The notes under the pieces are model-generated. The model did no database searches and was not told the DNA's origin. It was given only the letters and a program-made list of their open reading frames with translations. Positions 19,564 through 27,511 of a stretch of DNA of 49,868 bases are shown piece by piece. The stretch's first letter is position 1. Each line of letters starts with the position of its first letter. The position numbers and the translations under genes are program-made. This DNA comes from Clostridium folliculivorans (GTDB taxonomy: Bacteria > Bacillota > Clostridia > Clostridiales > Clostridiaceae): positions 1 to 49,868 of the forward strand of contig NZ_BQXY01000004.1 in NCBI RefSeq assembly GCF_024341905.1, written 5' to 3'.

Positions 19564-20430
19564 TTGAATAAGAAATTTGGATTGGGAAAAGGATTGAGTG
19601 CTTTAATTCCTGAAGAAGATAATGAAAATAGTGATGAATTAACTGACAAATCAGCTACTATGATTCCATTAAATAATATTAAGGCTAATGAAAGTCAACC
19701 AAGAAGATATTTTGATAATGATAAGATCAATGAGTTGTCAGAATCAATAAAAAATCATGGCATAATTCAACCTCTAATATTAAAAAAAGAAAATGATAAC
19801 TATACCATAATAGCTGGAGAGAGACGGTGGAGAGCTGCAAAGCAGCTTATGTTAAAGGAAGTTCCAGCAATAGTTATGGATATTGATGACAAAGAAATTT
19901 TAGAAATTTCTTTAATAGAAAATATACAAAGAGAAGATCTTAATGCAATTGAAGAGGCACAAGCCTATGAAAGACTTTTACATGAATTTTCATTAACTCA
20001 AGAAAAACTTAGCGAGAGAATTGGTAAATCTAGAACTGCTATATCTAATACAATTAGATTACTTAATTTAGATAAGAGAGTTCAAAGTTATATAATAGAA
20101 GGTGTATTAAGTGAAGGGCACGGAAGGGCTATTCTAGCTTTAGGTGATAAAGATAAGCAATATGAGGTAGCTCAAAAGGCAATAGACGAAAGTCTTTCAG
20201 TAAGAGATGTGGAAAAACTAATAAAAGCATATTTAAATAAGATCGACAAGATTGAAGAAAAAGGCAATGAAGAAGTATTAAAACCGTATTATAAAGATAT
20301 ACAAGAGCAGTTGCAAGATTATTTTGGAACTAAGGTTAATATTAACTCTAAGAAGAATAAGGGTAAAATTGAGATAGAGTATTATTCAGAAGAGGATTTG
20401 CAAAGAATATTAGAAATAATAAATATATAA
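19564..20430 (+). CDS. parB: Chromosome partitioning protein ParB/Spo0J
   Basis: ParB is the CTPase clamp that loads at parS, spreads, recruits SMC and stimulates ParA. The 288-residue protein begins KKFGLGKGLSALIPEE, the conserved ParA-contacting peptide, then has the CTP motif GERRWRAA (85-92), ENIQRED, and a helix-turn-helix with GKSRTAISNTIRLL. The C-terminal part is a dimerisation domain rich in Lys and Ile. The start is TTG, with GGGGTGATG upstream. It lies between two parS sites. Confidence 0.97.
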   Translation: MNKKFGLGKGLSALIPEEDNENSDELTDKSATMIPLNNIKANESQPRRYFDNDKINELSESIKNHGIIQPLILKKENDNYTIIAGERRWRAAKQLMLKEVPAIVMDIDDKEILEISLIENIQREDLNAIEEAQAYERLLHEFSLTQEKLSERIGKSRTAISNTIRLLNLDKRVQSYIIEGVLSEGHGRAILALGDKDKQYEVAQKAIDESLSVRDVEKLIKAYLNKIDKIEEKGNEEVLKPYYKDIQEQLQDYFGTKVNINSKKNKGKIEIEYYSEEDLQRILEIINI

Positions 20431-20432
20431 GG

Positions 20433-20448
20433 TGTTTCACGTGAAACA
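20433..20448. promoter_or_regulatory. parS: parS centromere site, downstream of parB
   Basis: A second perfect TGTTTCACGTGAAACA begins two bases after the parB stop codon. Together with 18668-18683 it brackets the parAB operon. Confidence 0.97.
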
Positions 20449-20478
20449 TTTATTATCATTTTAGAAAGGGACTTAGAA

Positions 20479-20988
20479 ATGGATTCTATAATAAGTAATA
20501 TACAAAGTTTTATGCCGTATATAGTAATTGCACTTTTAGCAATCATATTACTGCTTTTTATCTTAATAATTATTCTATTTAGATCTTTATCAAAGGTTGA
20601 AAAAAGATATAGAAAATTAATGAGAGGCGCTAATAATAAGAATTTAGAAGAACAGGTTATAAGTTATTTAGATAAAATTGATGAAGCGAATAAAACTTCA
20701 GAAGCTGCTCTTGAACACTGCTCAGTAATTGAAGAAAGAATGAAAGGATGTGTTCAAAAGGTTTCTATGATACGATATAAGGCTTTTGAAGATGTAGGAA
20801 GTGACTTGAGTTTCTCTATTGCTATTTTAGATGACAATAATGACGGGATAATTTTAACTGGAATATATAGTAGAAACGATAGTACAACATATGCAAAGCC
20901 AGTAGATAAAGGAATATCAAGATATGATTTATCTGAAGAAGAACTTACTGTATTAAATCAAGCAATTAACCGTGTAAATATACATTAA
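20479..20988 (+). CDS. DUF4446 family membrane-anchored protein
   Basis: The 169-residue protein has one long N-terminal membrane segment (about 13-36, IVIALLAIILLLFILIIILF), a coiled-coil-like polar stretch, and a C-terminal domain with VGSDLSFSIAILDDNNDGIILTGIYSR, the hallmark of DUF4446. Family members are commonly encoded right after parB in clostridia. The function is unknown; the topology suggests a cytoplasmic domain tethered to the membrane. The start is ATG with AAAGGGA upstream. Confidence 0.85.
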   Translation: MDSIISNIQSFMPYIVIALLAIILLLFILIIILFRSLSKVEKRYRKLMRGANNKNLEEQVISYLDKIDEANKTSEAALEHCSVIEERMKGCVQKVSMIRYKAFEDVGSDLSFSIAILDDNNDGIILTGIYSRNDSTTYAKPVDKGISRYDLSEEELTVLNQAINRVNIH

Positions 20989-21019
20989 AAAAATAATGTT
21001 TATATAATATATATAACAA

Positions 21020-21082
21020 ATGTTTTAAATAATAAAAGGTGGTACTAATTTGATTAGTACCACCTTTTATTATTTAAAACAT
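21020..21082. terminator. Perfect 30-bp inverted repeat, 3-nt loop; probable bidirectional terminator
   Basis: Positions 21020-21049 are exactly complementary to 21053-21082 with only TTG between. The central part is GC-richer (GGTGGTACTAAT) and the outer part is T/A-rich, so both strands give a hairpin with a U-rich tail. It begins about 30 nt after the DUF4446 gene. The length and perfection are beyond what termination needs. Confidence 0.75.
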
Positions 21083-21134
21083 CAAGAATAAAAACAAGTT
21101 GTAATGGTAAACTAGTATTTAAGGAGGGATAAAT

Positions 21135-21383
21135 ATGAACTTATATATATCAGATGAATTAAAGAATCTGAAATCTCAATTAGAGAAACGAGGCTATAAA
21201 ATAGTAACATGTAATGAACAGTACGATGCAATAATTTGCAACCTAAAAGAAGTAGATCTTTCTCACTTACCATCGTGTAAAAGCTATAAATCAGAAGGTA
21301 TAGTTATAATAGATAGTGGAAGTAAAAATGTTGATGATATTGAAAATATACTTATAAATAGAGTGTATTCAGCAATTTTATAG
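21135..21383 (+). CDS. UPF0180 (YkuS-like) family protein
   Basis: The 82-residue protein resembles the UPF0180/YkuS family: a short alpha/beta domain with YISDELKNLKSQLEKRGYKIV and a DAIICN segment. No member has a firm biochemical role. It has a strong ribosome binding site (AAGGAGG). The gene ends 3 bp before the stop of the convergent yyaC gene and is separated from the DUF4446 gene by the large inverted repeat. Confidence 0.75.
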   Translation: MNLYISDELKNLKSQLEKRGYKIVTCNEQYDAIICNLKEVDLSHLPSCKSYKSEGIVIIDSGSKNVDDIENILINRVYSAIL

Positions 21384-21386
21384 TAA

Positions 21387-21983
21387 TTACTTAGAAAGTA
21401 TGCTTTCTATTTTAGCCTCGATAGGATTCTTTTTAAATCCAATAGATTTTAATATACAATGATGTATGCCGCGAGATATAGCATCTGCAATTGTCATAAC
21501 AGTATATAGTCTAGTATTTTGTAAGACCATAAACTCTAGACTACCTGAAATGTTTACTACGCCTAATATACTGATATCTCCTACAGGGGGGAGATTTTTA
21601 TTTACAGCAATTCCAGGAAGTAAAGGCTTTTTATCAATATATATTTTACCTACATTATCTAAATCGCCAAGACAAGCATCTATAGCGATAATAAAAGGAT
21701 TATTGAATTTGCAGTTAATTTCATCCAAGATTGAATTAAGATTTTTTGCATGAACAGGCTCTTTTAAGTTGCCGTAAATATATACTTCATTTTGAATCAT
21801 ATATTTTAATTTTTCTCCAACAAGAGGCCCTAAAGAATCACCAGTAGACCTATCGGTACCTATACATATAAAAACAATAGGTCTTTTTTGCTTAAGAACC
21901 GGAGTAAGCTCATCATATAGATAATCTCTTATAAGAAATGGTGATCTAATATTTGTGGAATCTATCGTAAATTTATTTGACAT
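21387..21983 (-). CDS. yyaC: Spore protease-like protein YyaC
   Basis: The 198-residue protein shows CIGTDRSTGDSLGPLVGEKL, EPVHAKNL and IAIDACLGDLDNVGKI, diagnostic of YyaC, a relative of the hydrogenase-maturation/GPR germination protease fold found in spore formers. Its substrate is not known. The ATG at 21983 is chosen because GGGAGG (21991-21996) is 7 nt upstream; the upstream ATG at 21998 overlaps that site. A 13-position hairpin (21991-22024) can bury this ribosome binding site. It is the last gene of a minus-strand group of three. Confidence 0.9.
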   Translation of the reverse strand: MSNKFTIDSTNIRSPFLIRDYLYDELTPVLKQKRPIVFICIGTDRSTGDSLGPLVGEKLKYMIQNEVYIYGNLKEPVHAKNLNSILDEINCKFNNPFIIAIDACLGDLDNVGKIYIDKKPLLPGIAVNKNLPPVGDISILGVVNISGSLEFMVLQNTRLYTVMTIADAISRGIHHCILKSIGFKKNPIEAKIESILSK

Positions 21984-22032
21984 TAAAACACCTCCCATAT
22001 TGGAATTATTACCAATAAGGAAGGTGCATATA

Positions 22033-23091
22033 CTATAAAACTTCTACTTTTTTTAAAATTTCATAAAATACAACTAAAAACATACAAAAGATTATACCAC
22101 TTATCCCAGCTATCTGTATGCCAATGAAGATGGCAGCTAAAACTGCTAATGGATTAAGACCTAATGAAGAAGACATGATTTTTGGTTCTATTATCTGTCT
22201 TACAACAAAAACTATTGCATAAAGTATGAGTATACCTATTCCATTTATATAATTTTTTGATGCTATATTCATTAAAGCTAAGGGAAAATAGATTATTGGC
22301 ATACCTACCACAGGAAGTAAATCTAAAATCGCGCAAAGAATACTAAGAACCAGGCTGTATTGGACTTTAAATATGGTAAAACCGATAAAAGTAAAGATAA
22401 AGGTAATAAATATTATAAATAAGTAGGAGAGTAAATAGTTCTTAAGCATTTTTCTTACATGACTAAATATAGTTATCAATTTATCACTATTGTTAGGAAT
22501 TACATTGGCTAAGGTTAAAGTATTAGATGTAGATACTTTTTTAGTAAAGAAATATGTTGTAATAAGAGTGAAAATTACAACCATTCCAATGTACGGTACA
22601 TATCCTAAAATAGTTAGAGTTCCTTGTACTATAGAAGATCCAGCACCTATTGTAAGGTTTATTATTTTAGTAGCATAAGAAGAAAGATTTTTTTCAATAG
22701 TATCAACGATAGTAGGATCTATATTTAAGTTATTTAGATAATTTTGTAATGACATAAAATAGTTATAAATGTCAGAAGAATTATTTGTTATAAGCCTTTG
22801 AAGGTATTTTATTAGCCCAATTAATTCACTAACTAAAGATGTAAGTATTATTACATTTAACGATATTAGGGTACCAAAGAATACTAGGGTGCTTAGGATG
22901 GATGCTATCCAGGATTTTAACTTAAGTTTTTCTATCATGAATTTAGTGGGTGACCTAAGTATTAGGGCAAATATTATTGCTAATACAAAAGGCAGTGTAT
23001 ATTTAAGTGTAGAAAAAAACAAGTAAAATAACATAGTATAAACCGCAAAGAAAATAGCTAATCTCTCAAGGCGTTGTTGAATATCTTGCAT
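22033..23091 (-). CDS. AI-2E/PerM-family membrane protein (YtvI-like)
   Basis: The 352-residue protein has about eight hydrophobic segments and the family landmarks: the N-terminal LKYTLPFVLAIIFALILRSPTKF, the central DLLPVVGMPIIYFPLAL and the late RQIIEPKIMSSSLGLNPLAVL. Members include E. coli PerM and TqsA and B. subtilis YtvI, a sporulation membrane protein; the neighbouring yyaC makes a sporulation link plausible but unproven. Transport substrate unknown. Its ATG overlaps the stop of the upstream aminotransferase gene (TAATG) with AGGAGG inside that gene, implying coupled translation. Confidence 0.87.
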   Translation of the reverse strand: MQDIQQRLERLAIFFAVYTMLFYLFFSTLKYTLPFVLAIIFALILRSPTKFMIEKLKLKSWIASILSTLVFFGTLISLNVIILTSLVSELIGLIKYLQRLITNNSSDIYNYFMSLQNYLNNLNIDPTIVDTIEKNLSSYATKIINLTIGAGSSIVQGTLTILGYVPYIGMVVIFTLITTYFFTKKVSTSNTLTLANVIPNNSDKLITIFSHVRKMLKNYLLSYLFIIFITFIFTFIGFTIFKVQYSLVLSILCAILDLLPVVGMPIIYFPLALMNIASKNYINGIGILILYAIVFVVRQIIEPKIMSSSLGLNPLAVLAAIFIGIQIAGISGIIFCMFLVVFYEILKKVEVL

Positions 23092-24248
23092 TAATAACCT
23101 CCTAAAATATATTTTATAGATTTATAAAGAGCTTCTGCATCATCTAAGCTGTTAAAATAACCAAGGCTTATCCTTACTGTTCCTGTTGGAAAAGTGCCAA
23201 TGGTTTTATGAGCAAGTGGAGCACAATGAAGTCCTGTTCTTGTTATTATTCCATATTGTTTGTCCAAAATAAATGATATCTCAGATGGATCTCTATCTAA
23301 GATATTGAATGAAACAGTGGAAGTTCTTCTTTTCTCAATATCTTTAAAACCATATACATTAATTTTTTTAAAACCATTTAGTATTTCTAAAATTCTCTTA
23401 GTTAACATTAATTCCTTATATTGAATTGTATCAATTCCCACGCTTTGTATGAATTCAAGTCCTGATTTTAGTCCCACAATCCCAGGTAAATTAAGGGTTC
23501 CACATTCGAATTTATCTGGTAGGTAATCTGGATAAGTTAAGGAACTAGACATACTGCCGGTTCCACCGGTAAATGTTGGTATGGTAGACTCATTTAATTT
23601 ATCATTAATTAAAAATCCACCAATTCCTTGGGGGCCTAATAAACCCTTATGTCCAGTAAAAGCAAGAGCATCACAATTTAATGATTTAAAATCAACAGGT
23701 GTACTTCCTGCGGATTGAGCAGAATCCACAATAAAAAGTATATCGCTATATTTACATATTTTACCAATAGATTCTAGAGATTGTATTGATCCTATTACAT
23801 TTGAGGCATGTGAAAGTACAATAAGTTTTGTGTTTTCTTTTATTAGGCTTTTAATATCATTTTCATCAATTATGCCATTTTCATCACATTGTACTATATC
23901 TAACTGTATCTTACCTTGGTCCTTTAATAAAGTAAGTGGCCTTAGTACAGAATTATGCTCCATGGATGAAGTTATAACATGCCAACCATCTTTTATAGCA
24001 CCTAAAAGCAACATATTTAAAGAAAATGTTATATTTTGCGTGAATATAACATTTTCTGTTTTATCAAAATTAAAAAAGTTACATAGAGCTTCTCTACATT
24101 CATAAACCAGTTCGCTGCTTTTTAAAGAGGAAGTTGATGCACCTCTTCCGGCATTACCTCCGTTATATACTATAAAATCATAAATAGATTTGCTTACAGT
24201 GTCTGGTTTTGGAAAGCTAGTTGAAGCATTATCAAAATAAATACTCAT
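23091..24248 (-). CDS. Class V aminotransferase, cysteine-desulfurase-like
   Basis: The 385-residue PLP enzyme begins IYFDNASTSFPKP, has the cofactor-stacking His of SSMEHNSVLRPL (H98), VDSAQSAG, and the Schiff-base lysine in FTGHKGLLGPQG (K201). A cysteine in TGLHCAPLAHKTIGT sits where the persulfide-forming Cys of desulfurases lies. It is the type annotated as cysteine desulfurase family protein rather than IscS or SufS, and no scaffold gene is adjacent, so sulfur delivery is likely but the acceptor is unknown. The ATG at 24248 is preferred to 24257 because the latter overlaps the ribosome binding site AAGGATG. Confidence 0.88.
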   Translation of the reverse strand: MSIYFDNASTSFPKPDTVSKSIYDFIVYNGGNAGRGASTSSLKSSELVYECREALCNFFNFDKTENVIFTQNITFSLNMLLLGAIKDGWHVITSSMEHNSVLRPLTLLKDQGKIQLDIVQCDENGIIDENDIKSLIKENTKLIVLSHASNVIGSIQSLESIGKICKYSDILFIVDSAQSAGSTPVDFKSLNCDALAFTGHKGLLGPQGIGGFLINDKLNESTIPTFTGGTGSMSSSLTYPDYLPDKFECGTLNLPGIVGLKSGLEFIQSVGIDTIQYKELMLTKRILEILNGFKKINVYGFKDIEKRRTSTVSFNILDRDPSEISFILDKQYGIITRTGLHCAPLAHKTIGTFPTGTVRISLGYFNSLDDAEALYKSIKYILGGY

Positions 24249-24766
24249 AATAATCATCCTTTGCTATAAATATATAAATTAAGTGATTGTAATATTATTT
24301 GGTAAAAAGTTCAGTAAAATATAATAATTACTATTAGATAATACTGATATAATTTTGAGGCGATTACAATTAATATATATTATTAAATGAATAAAAAACA
24401 ACAATATAATATACATTAAATATATAAATAGTCTTATATGGATAAAGTTTATAACTTGAATGCCAATAAGATTATTTTAAATTAGTCAACTCTAAAAATA
24501 TCTAAATAAAAATAACATTATAAATCCATTATAAGTTCAATTGATTAAAATAATAAGTCTGCCTATTGTAATTTCCTAAAAATGCAGAAAAAAACAACTT
24601 AATTAGATATAATAATTATTATAGTTGAACATAAATAGAAATTCACTATTATTTATATCTTTAACTGTAAAACAGGATTTAAACATATTGATTAAGCAAT
24701 ATTATTAGATTAATATTAATATGTTTATATTCTATGCATATAAAATAATATAAATAGAGGAGGGGA
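24249..24766. other. Divergent intergenic region, very AT-rich
   Basis: These 518 bp separate divergent genes and must hold two promoters. I see no gene. A 16-bp A/T palindrome (TATAATAATTATTATA, 24608-24623) is present but such sequences are expected by chance here. No RNA element was recognised. Confidence 0.55.
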
Positions 24767-25039
24767 GTGCTTTATTTTGATAAAGCTAACATTTTTATGA
24801 AAGAATACATAATGGTTTTTAAGAACACACATGATGCTATTGGTGCAGAAAAATTTATTAAGAGTAACGAACTAGAAGTAGTTGTAATGCCTACTCCAAC
24901 ATATATAACCCAAAGCTGTGGAATATGTATAAAACTTAATGATACAGTGCTAAGTGCAATTGAGTGCGAATTAAATAATAAGATTAACTTTAAAAGCATC
25001 TATTTAATAGGAAATGAAGGATTGAAATTATATAAATAA
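24767..25039 (+). CDS. DUF3343 (putative Se/S carrier-like) protein
   Basis: The small protein has the DUF3343 pattern: VFKNTHDAIGAEKFIKSN, VVMPTPTYITQSCGICIKL with a conserved Cys pair (SCGIC), and a C-terminal IYLIGNEG. The family is named for a proposed selenium or sulfur carrier role based on gene context, not proven. The start is uncertain. GTG at 24767 directly follows AGAGGAGGGG, too close for comfort, while Met11 (24797) gives the usual family length of about 80 but has no good site. It precedes mscS by 14 nt. Confidence 0.82.
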   Translation: MLYFDKANIFMKEYIMVFKNTHDAIGAEKFIKSNELEVVVMPTPTYITQSCGICIKLNDTVLSAIECELNNKINFKSIYLIGNEGLKLYK

Positions 25040-25053
25040 TGAGGTGATTATAG

Positions 25054-25947
25054 ATGGCGGCCATGGATACACTTTTTTCTATAGATTACGATAATGAAAC
25101 TTTAAACTTAGCTAATATGTCAATAAAGTTTGCAGTAATAAATGATATATTATGGAAAATATTTACCATTATAGTTATAATATTTATTATGTACATATCT
25201 ATAAGAATAGGAAATTCAATAATTGATAAGTTTGTAAAAAAGCAGATTGAAAGTGAACATAGATTCACAATGGATGAAAAAAAGGCTAGCACTATAGGTG
25301 AATTATTAAAAAGTATATTAAAGTATACAGTATACTTTTTCGGAATAGTAGGTATTTTATCAGGTTTATTTAATGGAATATCTCTTACTTTTGCAAGTAT
25401 AGGTGGAGTTGCAGTTGGTTTCGGTGCTCAGAGCATCGTAAAGGACCTAATAAACGGCGTGTTTATATTATTTGAAGATCAGTATGCCGTAAGCGAATAC
25501 GTCACTATAGGGTCGTTTAGCGGCATTGTAGAGAGTATAGGAATAAGAACAACTAAGCTTAGAGATTTTTCAGGCGATATACATCTTATACCCAATGGGA
25601 CTGTAAGCGCTGTAACCAATCATTCCAGAGGAAATATGAGAGTTATGATTGAAATAGAAATTGCTTATGAAGAAAATGTAGATAGGGCTATCGACACTAT
25701 AAATCAAGTTTGTGATACTTACTCGAGAGATAATGATAATATAATTGATAAACCACAAGTAGTTGGGGTAACATCACTTAGTCAAACTGGGATAGTTATA
25801 AGGGTATTAGGATCGGCAAAGTCAATGATGCAGTGGGCTGTTGAGAGAGATTTAAGAAAAGCAATAAAATTAGAATTTGATAGACGTGGAATAAAAATAC
25901 CACATCTTGATGTTCAAAATGTGGTAACTAATAAATTAAGAGAATAA
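25054..25947 (+). CDS. MscS-family mechanosensitive ion channel
   Basis: The 297-residue protein has an N-terminal membrane segment (about 30-50), a second (about 85-107) and the pore-lining helix region LTFASIGGVAVGFGAQSIVKDLINGVFILFEDQYAVSEYV, the most conserved stretch of MscS channels. The cytoplasmic beta and alpha/beta domains follow, with GIVESIGIRTTKLRDFSGDIHLIPNG. It releases solutes on hypo-osmotic shock. The ribosome binding site is GAGGTG. It is probably cotranscribed with the upstream DUF3343 and downstream DUF951 genes. Confidence 0.93.
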   Translation: MAAMDTLFSIDYDNETLNLANMSIKFAVINDILWKIFTIIVIIFIMYISIRIGNSIIDKFVKKQIESEHRFTMDEKKASTIGELLKSILKYTVYFFGIVGILSGLFNGISLTFASIGGVAVGFGAQSIVKDLINGVFILFEDQYAVSEYVTIGSFSGIVESIGIRTTKLRDFSGDIHLIPNGTVSAVTNHSRGNMRVMIEIEIAYEENVDRAIDTINQVCDTYSRDNDNIIDKPQVVGVTSLSQTGIVIRVLGSAKSMMQWAVERDLRKAIKLEFDRRGIKIPHLDVQNVVTNKLRE

Positions 25948-25987
25948 CAGTAGTGATTGATAATATATATTTGGAGGAAATAATTAT

Positions 25988-26182
25988 ATGCAAGTATTCA
26001 ATTTAGGTGATGTAGTAGAGATGAGAAAACAACATCCATGCGGAAGTTATGAATGGGAAATTATTAGACTAGGTGCAGATATAAAAATAAAATGTTTAGG
26101 TTGTGAAAGAATAGTTATGCTTTCTAGACAAAAGTTTCAAAAGGGAATAAAGAAAGTAGTTAAATCTAATGAAATATCTTAG
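25988..26182 (+). CDS. DUF951 (YyzM-like) small protein
   Basis: The 64-residue protein has the DUF951 core LGDVVEMRKQHPCGSYEWEI, then KCLGCERIVMLSRQKF. Three cysteines are reminiscent of a metal- or nucleic-acid-binding fold, but the function is unknown. It is routinely found just before rpsF in Firmicutes, as here. The start is ATG with GGAGG upstream. Confidence 0.88.
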   Translation: MQVFNLGDVVEMRKQHPCGSYEWEIIRLGADIKIKCLGCERIVMLSRQKFQKGIKKVVKSNEIS

Positions 26183-26196
26183 TTGTCATAAAAAAC

Positions 26197-26225
26197 TTGC
26201 AAACATCGACAGGTAATGATATAAT
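26197..26225 (+). promoter_or_regulatory. Sigma-A promoter of rpsF-ssb-rpsR
   Basis: TTGCAA (26197-26202), a 17-nt spacer and TATAAT (26220-26225) lie immediately before the S6:S18 leader hairpin. Confidence 0.8.
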
Positions 26226-26235
26226 ATTTCATTGT

Positions 26236-26269
26236 GGATCCCTGCAATGCTAAGCATTGCCGTTAGTCC
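26236..26269 (+). promoter_or_regulatory. S6:S18 ribosomal protein leader
   Basis: A perfect 7-bp hairpin GCAATGC/GCATTGC (26244-26250 with 26254-26260) is enclosed by GGA (26236-26238) and TCC (26267-26269), with the unpaired CCG-type sequence (26260-26262) after the hairpin. This fits the known rpsF leader that mimics the 16S rRNA site and is bound by the S6-S18 complex to repress its own operon. Placement just before the rpsF ribosome binding site supports this. Confidence 0.7.
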
Positions 26270-26289
26270 AAAGGGAGGAGGTGAATGTG

Positions 26290-26577
26290 ATGAGAAAGTA
26301 CGAAACTATATTTATATTACATCCAACATTTGAAGAAGAGGCTGTTAAAGCTACAATCGAAAAATTCAAAGGTGTAATAGAAAATGGTGGTGGTACTATC
26401 GATAACGTTGATTTTTGGGGTAAGAGAAAGCTTGCTTACGAAATATCAAAAGTTAATGATGGTTACTACACTCTAGTAAACTTTACTGCTGGTCCAGAAT
26501 TACCAAGAGAGTTAGACAGAATATTCAGAATCACTGATGGCGTATTAAGACACATAATAGTAAAGGAAGAAAAGTAA
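26290..26577 (+). CDS. rpsF: Small ribosomal subunit protein bS6
   Basis: S6 binds S18 on the 30S platform. The 95-residue protein starts MRKYETIFILHPTFEEEAV and contains VDFWGKRKLAYEISKVNDGYY and FRITDGVLRHIIVKEE, all typical. The ATG at 26290 gives the usual family length and has GGAGGAGGTG 7-8 nt upstream, so the longer reading frame from 26257 is rejected. First gene of the rpsF-ssb-rpsR operon. Confidence 0.97.
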   Translation: MRKYETIFILHPTFEEEAVKATIEKFKGVIENGGGTIDNVDFWGKRKLAYEISKVNDGYYTLVNFTAGPELPRELDRIFRITDGVLRHIIVKEEK

Positions 26578-26592
26578 GAGGTGGTATAAGAA

Positions 26593-27042
26593 ATGAATAG
26601 AGTTATTCTTATAGGTAGACTTACAAAAGATCCTGAGCTTAGATTTACACCTGGAGCAGGAACTGCGGTTACTACTCTAACTCTTGCCGTTGACAAGTTT
26701 AATCGTCAATCAGGGCAAAAGGAAGCAGACTTCATATCAGTAGTGGTATGGGGAAAGCAAGCTGAATCTACTGCCAATTACATGAGTAAAGGTAGCCAAA
26801 TGGCTATTAGTGGTAGAATTCAAACTAGAAGTTATGACGCCAAAGATGGTTCTAAAAGATATGTCACTGAAGTAGTTGCTGACGAGGTTCAATTCCTTGG
26901 AAAAGGAGCTGGAAACTCACAATCAGGAAACAATAATTTTGGTGGCGGTTCTGAATATGGAGCTCCGTCAAATGATCCATTTGGTGGTATGAGCTTTGAT
27001 GAGGATATGACTCCTGTAGATGATGGAGATATCCCATTCTAA
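26593..27042 (+). CDS. ssb: Single-stranded DNA-binding protein
   Basis: SSB coats single-stranded DNA during replication and repair. The 149-residue protein has the OB fold (1-105) starting [20 protein letters not shown], with [12 protein letters not shown] and [15 protein letters not shown], a Gly/Asn-rich linker, and the acidic tail ending DDGDIPF that recruits partner proteins. It lies between rpsF and rpsR, the standard arrangement, with spacers of 15 and 25 nt. Confidence 0.98.
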   Translation: MNRVILIGRLTKDPELRFTPGAGTAVTTLTLAVDKFNRQSGQKEADFISVVVWGKQAESTANYMSKGSQMAISGRIQTRSYDAKDGSKRYVTEVVADEVQFLGKGAGNSQSGNNNFGGGSEYGAPSNDPFGGMSFDEDMTPVDDGDIPF

Positions 27043-27067
27043 TTCTAAAAGGTAAGGAGGGAAAGTT

Positions 27068-27331
27068 GTGAGAGATAATAATAATAACGGTGGAATGAAG
27101 AGAAATGGCGGAAAAATGAGAAGATCCAAGAGAAAAGTTTGTGGATTTTGCGTTGAAAAAGCTACTTCTATAGATTATAAAGACATCAATAAGTTAAGAA
27201 AATATGTAACTGAAAGAGGAAAGATACTTCCAAGAAGAATTTCAGGAACATGTGCTAAGCACCAAAGACAATTAACTGATGCTATAAAGAGATCAAGAAA
27301 TATAGCATTATTACCATTTACTACTGAATAA
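27068..27331 (+). CDS. rpsR: Small ribosomal subunit protein bS18
   Basis: S18 is the partner of S6. The 87-residue protein has the conserved [46 protein letters not shown] and the C-terminal RNIALLPF. It retains the Cys pair CxxC and a third Cys (GTCAKHQ) typical of zinc-binding S18. Start GTG at 27068 with AAGGAGGG upstream; an internal Met is possible but lacks such a site. Confidence 0.97.
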   Translation: MRDNNNNGGMKRNGGKMRRSKRKVCGFCVEKATSIDYKDINKLRKYVTERGKILPRRISGTCAKHQRQLTDAIKRSRNIALLPFTTE

Positions 27332-27337
27332 GTAGTT

Positions 27338-27372
27338 AAATCCCACAGTGAAAATTGTGGGATTTTATTTTT
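27338..27372 (+). terminator. Terminator of rpsF-ssb-rpsR
   Basis: AAATCCCACA (27338-27347) pairs with TGTGGGATTT (27356-27365), followed by a T-rich run. It begins 7 nt after rpsR. Confidence 0.92.
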
Positions 27373-27511
27373 TTTATAAAAGAACAAAATAACAGTTTAA
27401 TTAAATATTAAAAAGTTATTACAGAAAATTTAAAAATTACTTAAATTGTAAAAAATGAAAAAAATTATGTTACAATTATATACATCTTTATAAATAAGGA
27501 GTATATAATTA

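Noticed and set aside
21037..21045. AGGTGGTAC, resembling part of a T-box sequence
   Set aside because: The T-box continues ACCGCG and needs a specifier stem and antiterminator; none is present, and the motif is simply part of a perfect inverted repeat.
24607..24623. A/T palindrome matching 12 of 14 positions of a PerR box
   Set aside because: In sequence this AT-rich such matches are expected by chance, and neither flanking gene is a typical PerR target.
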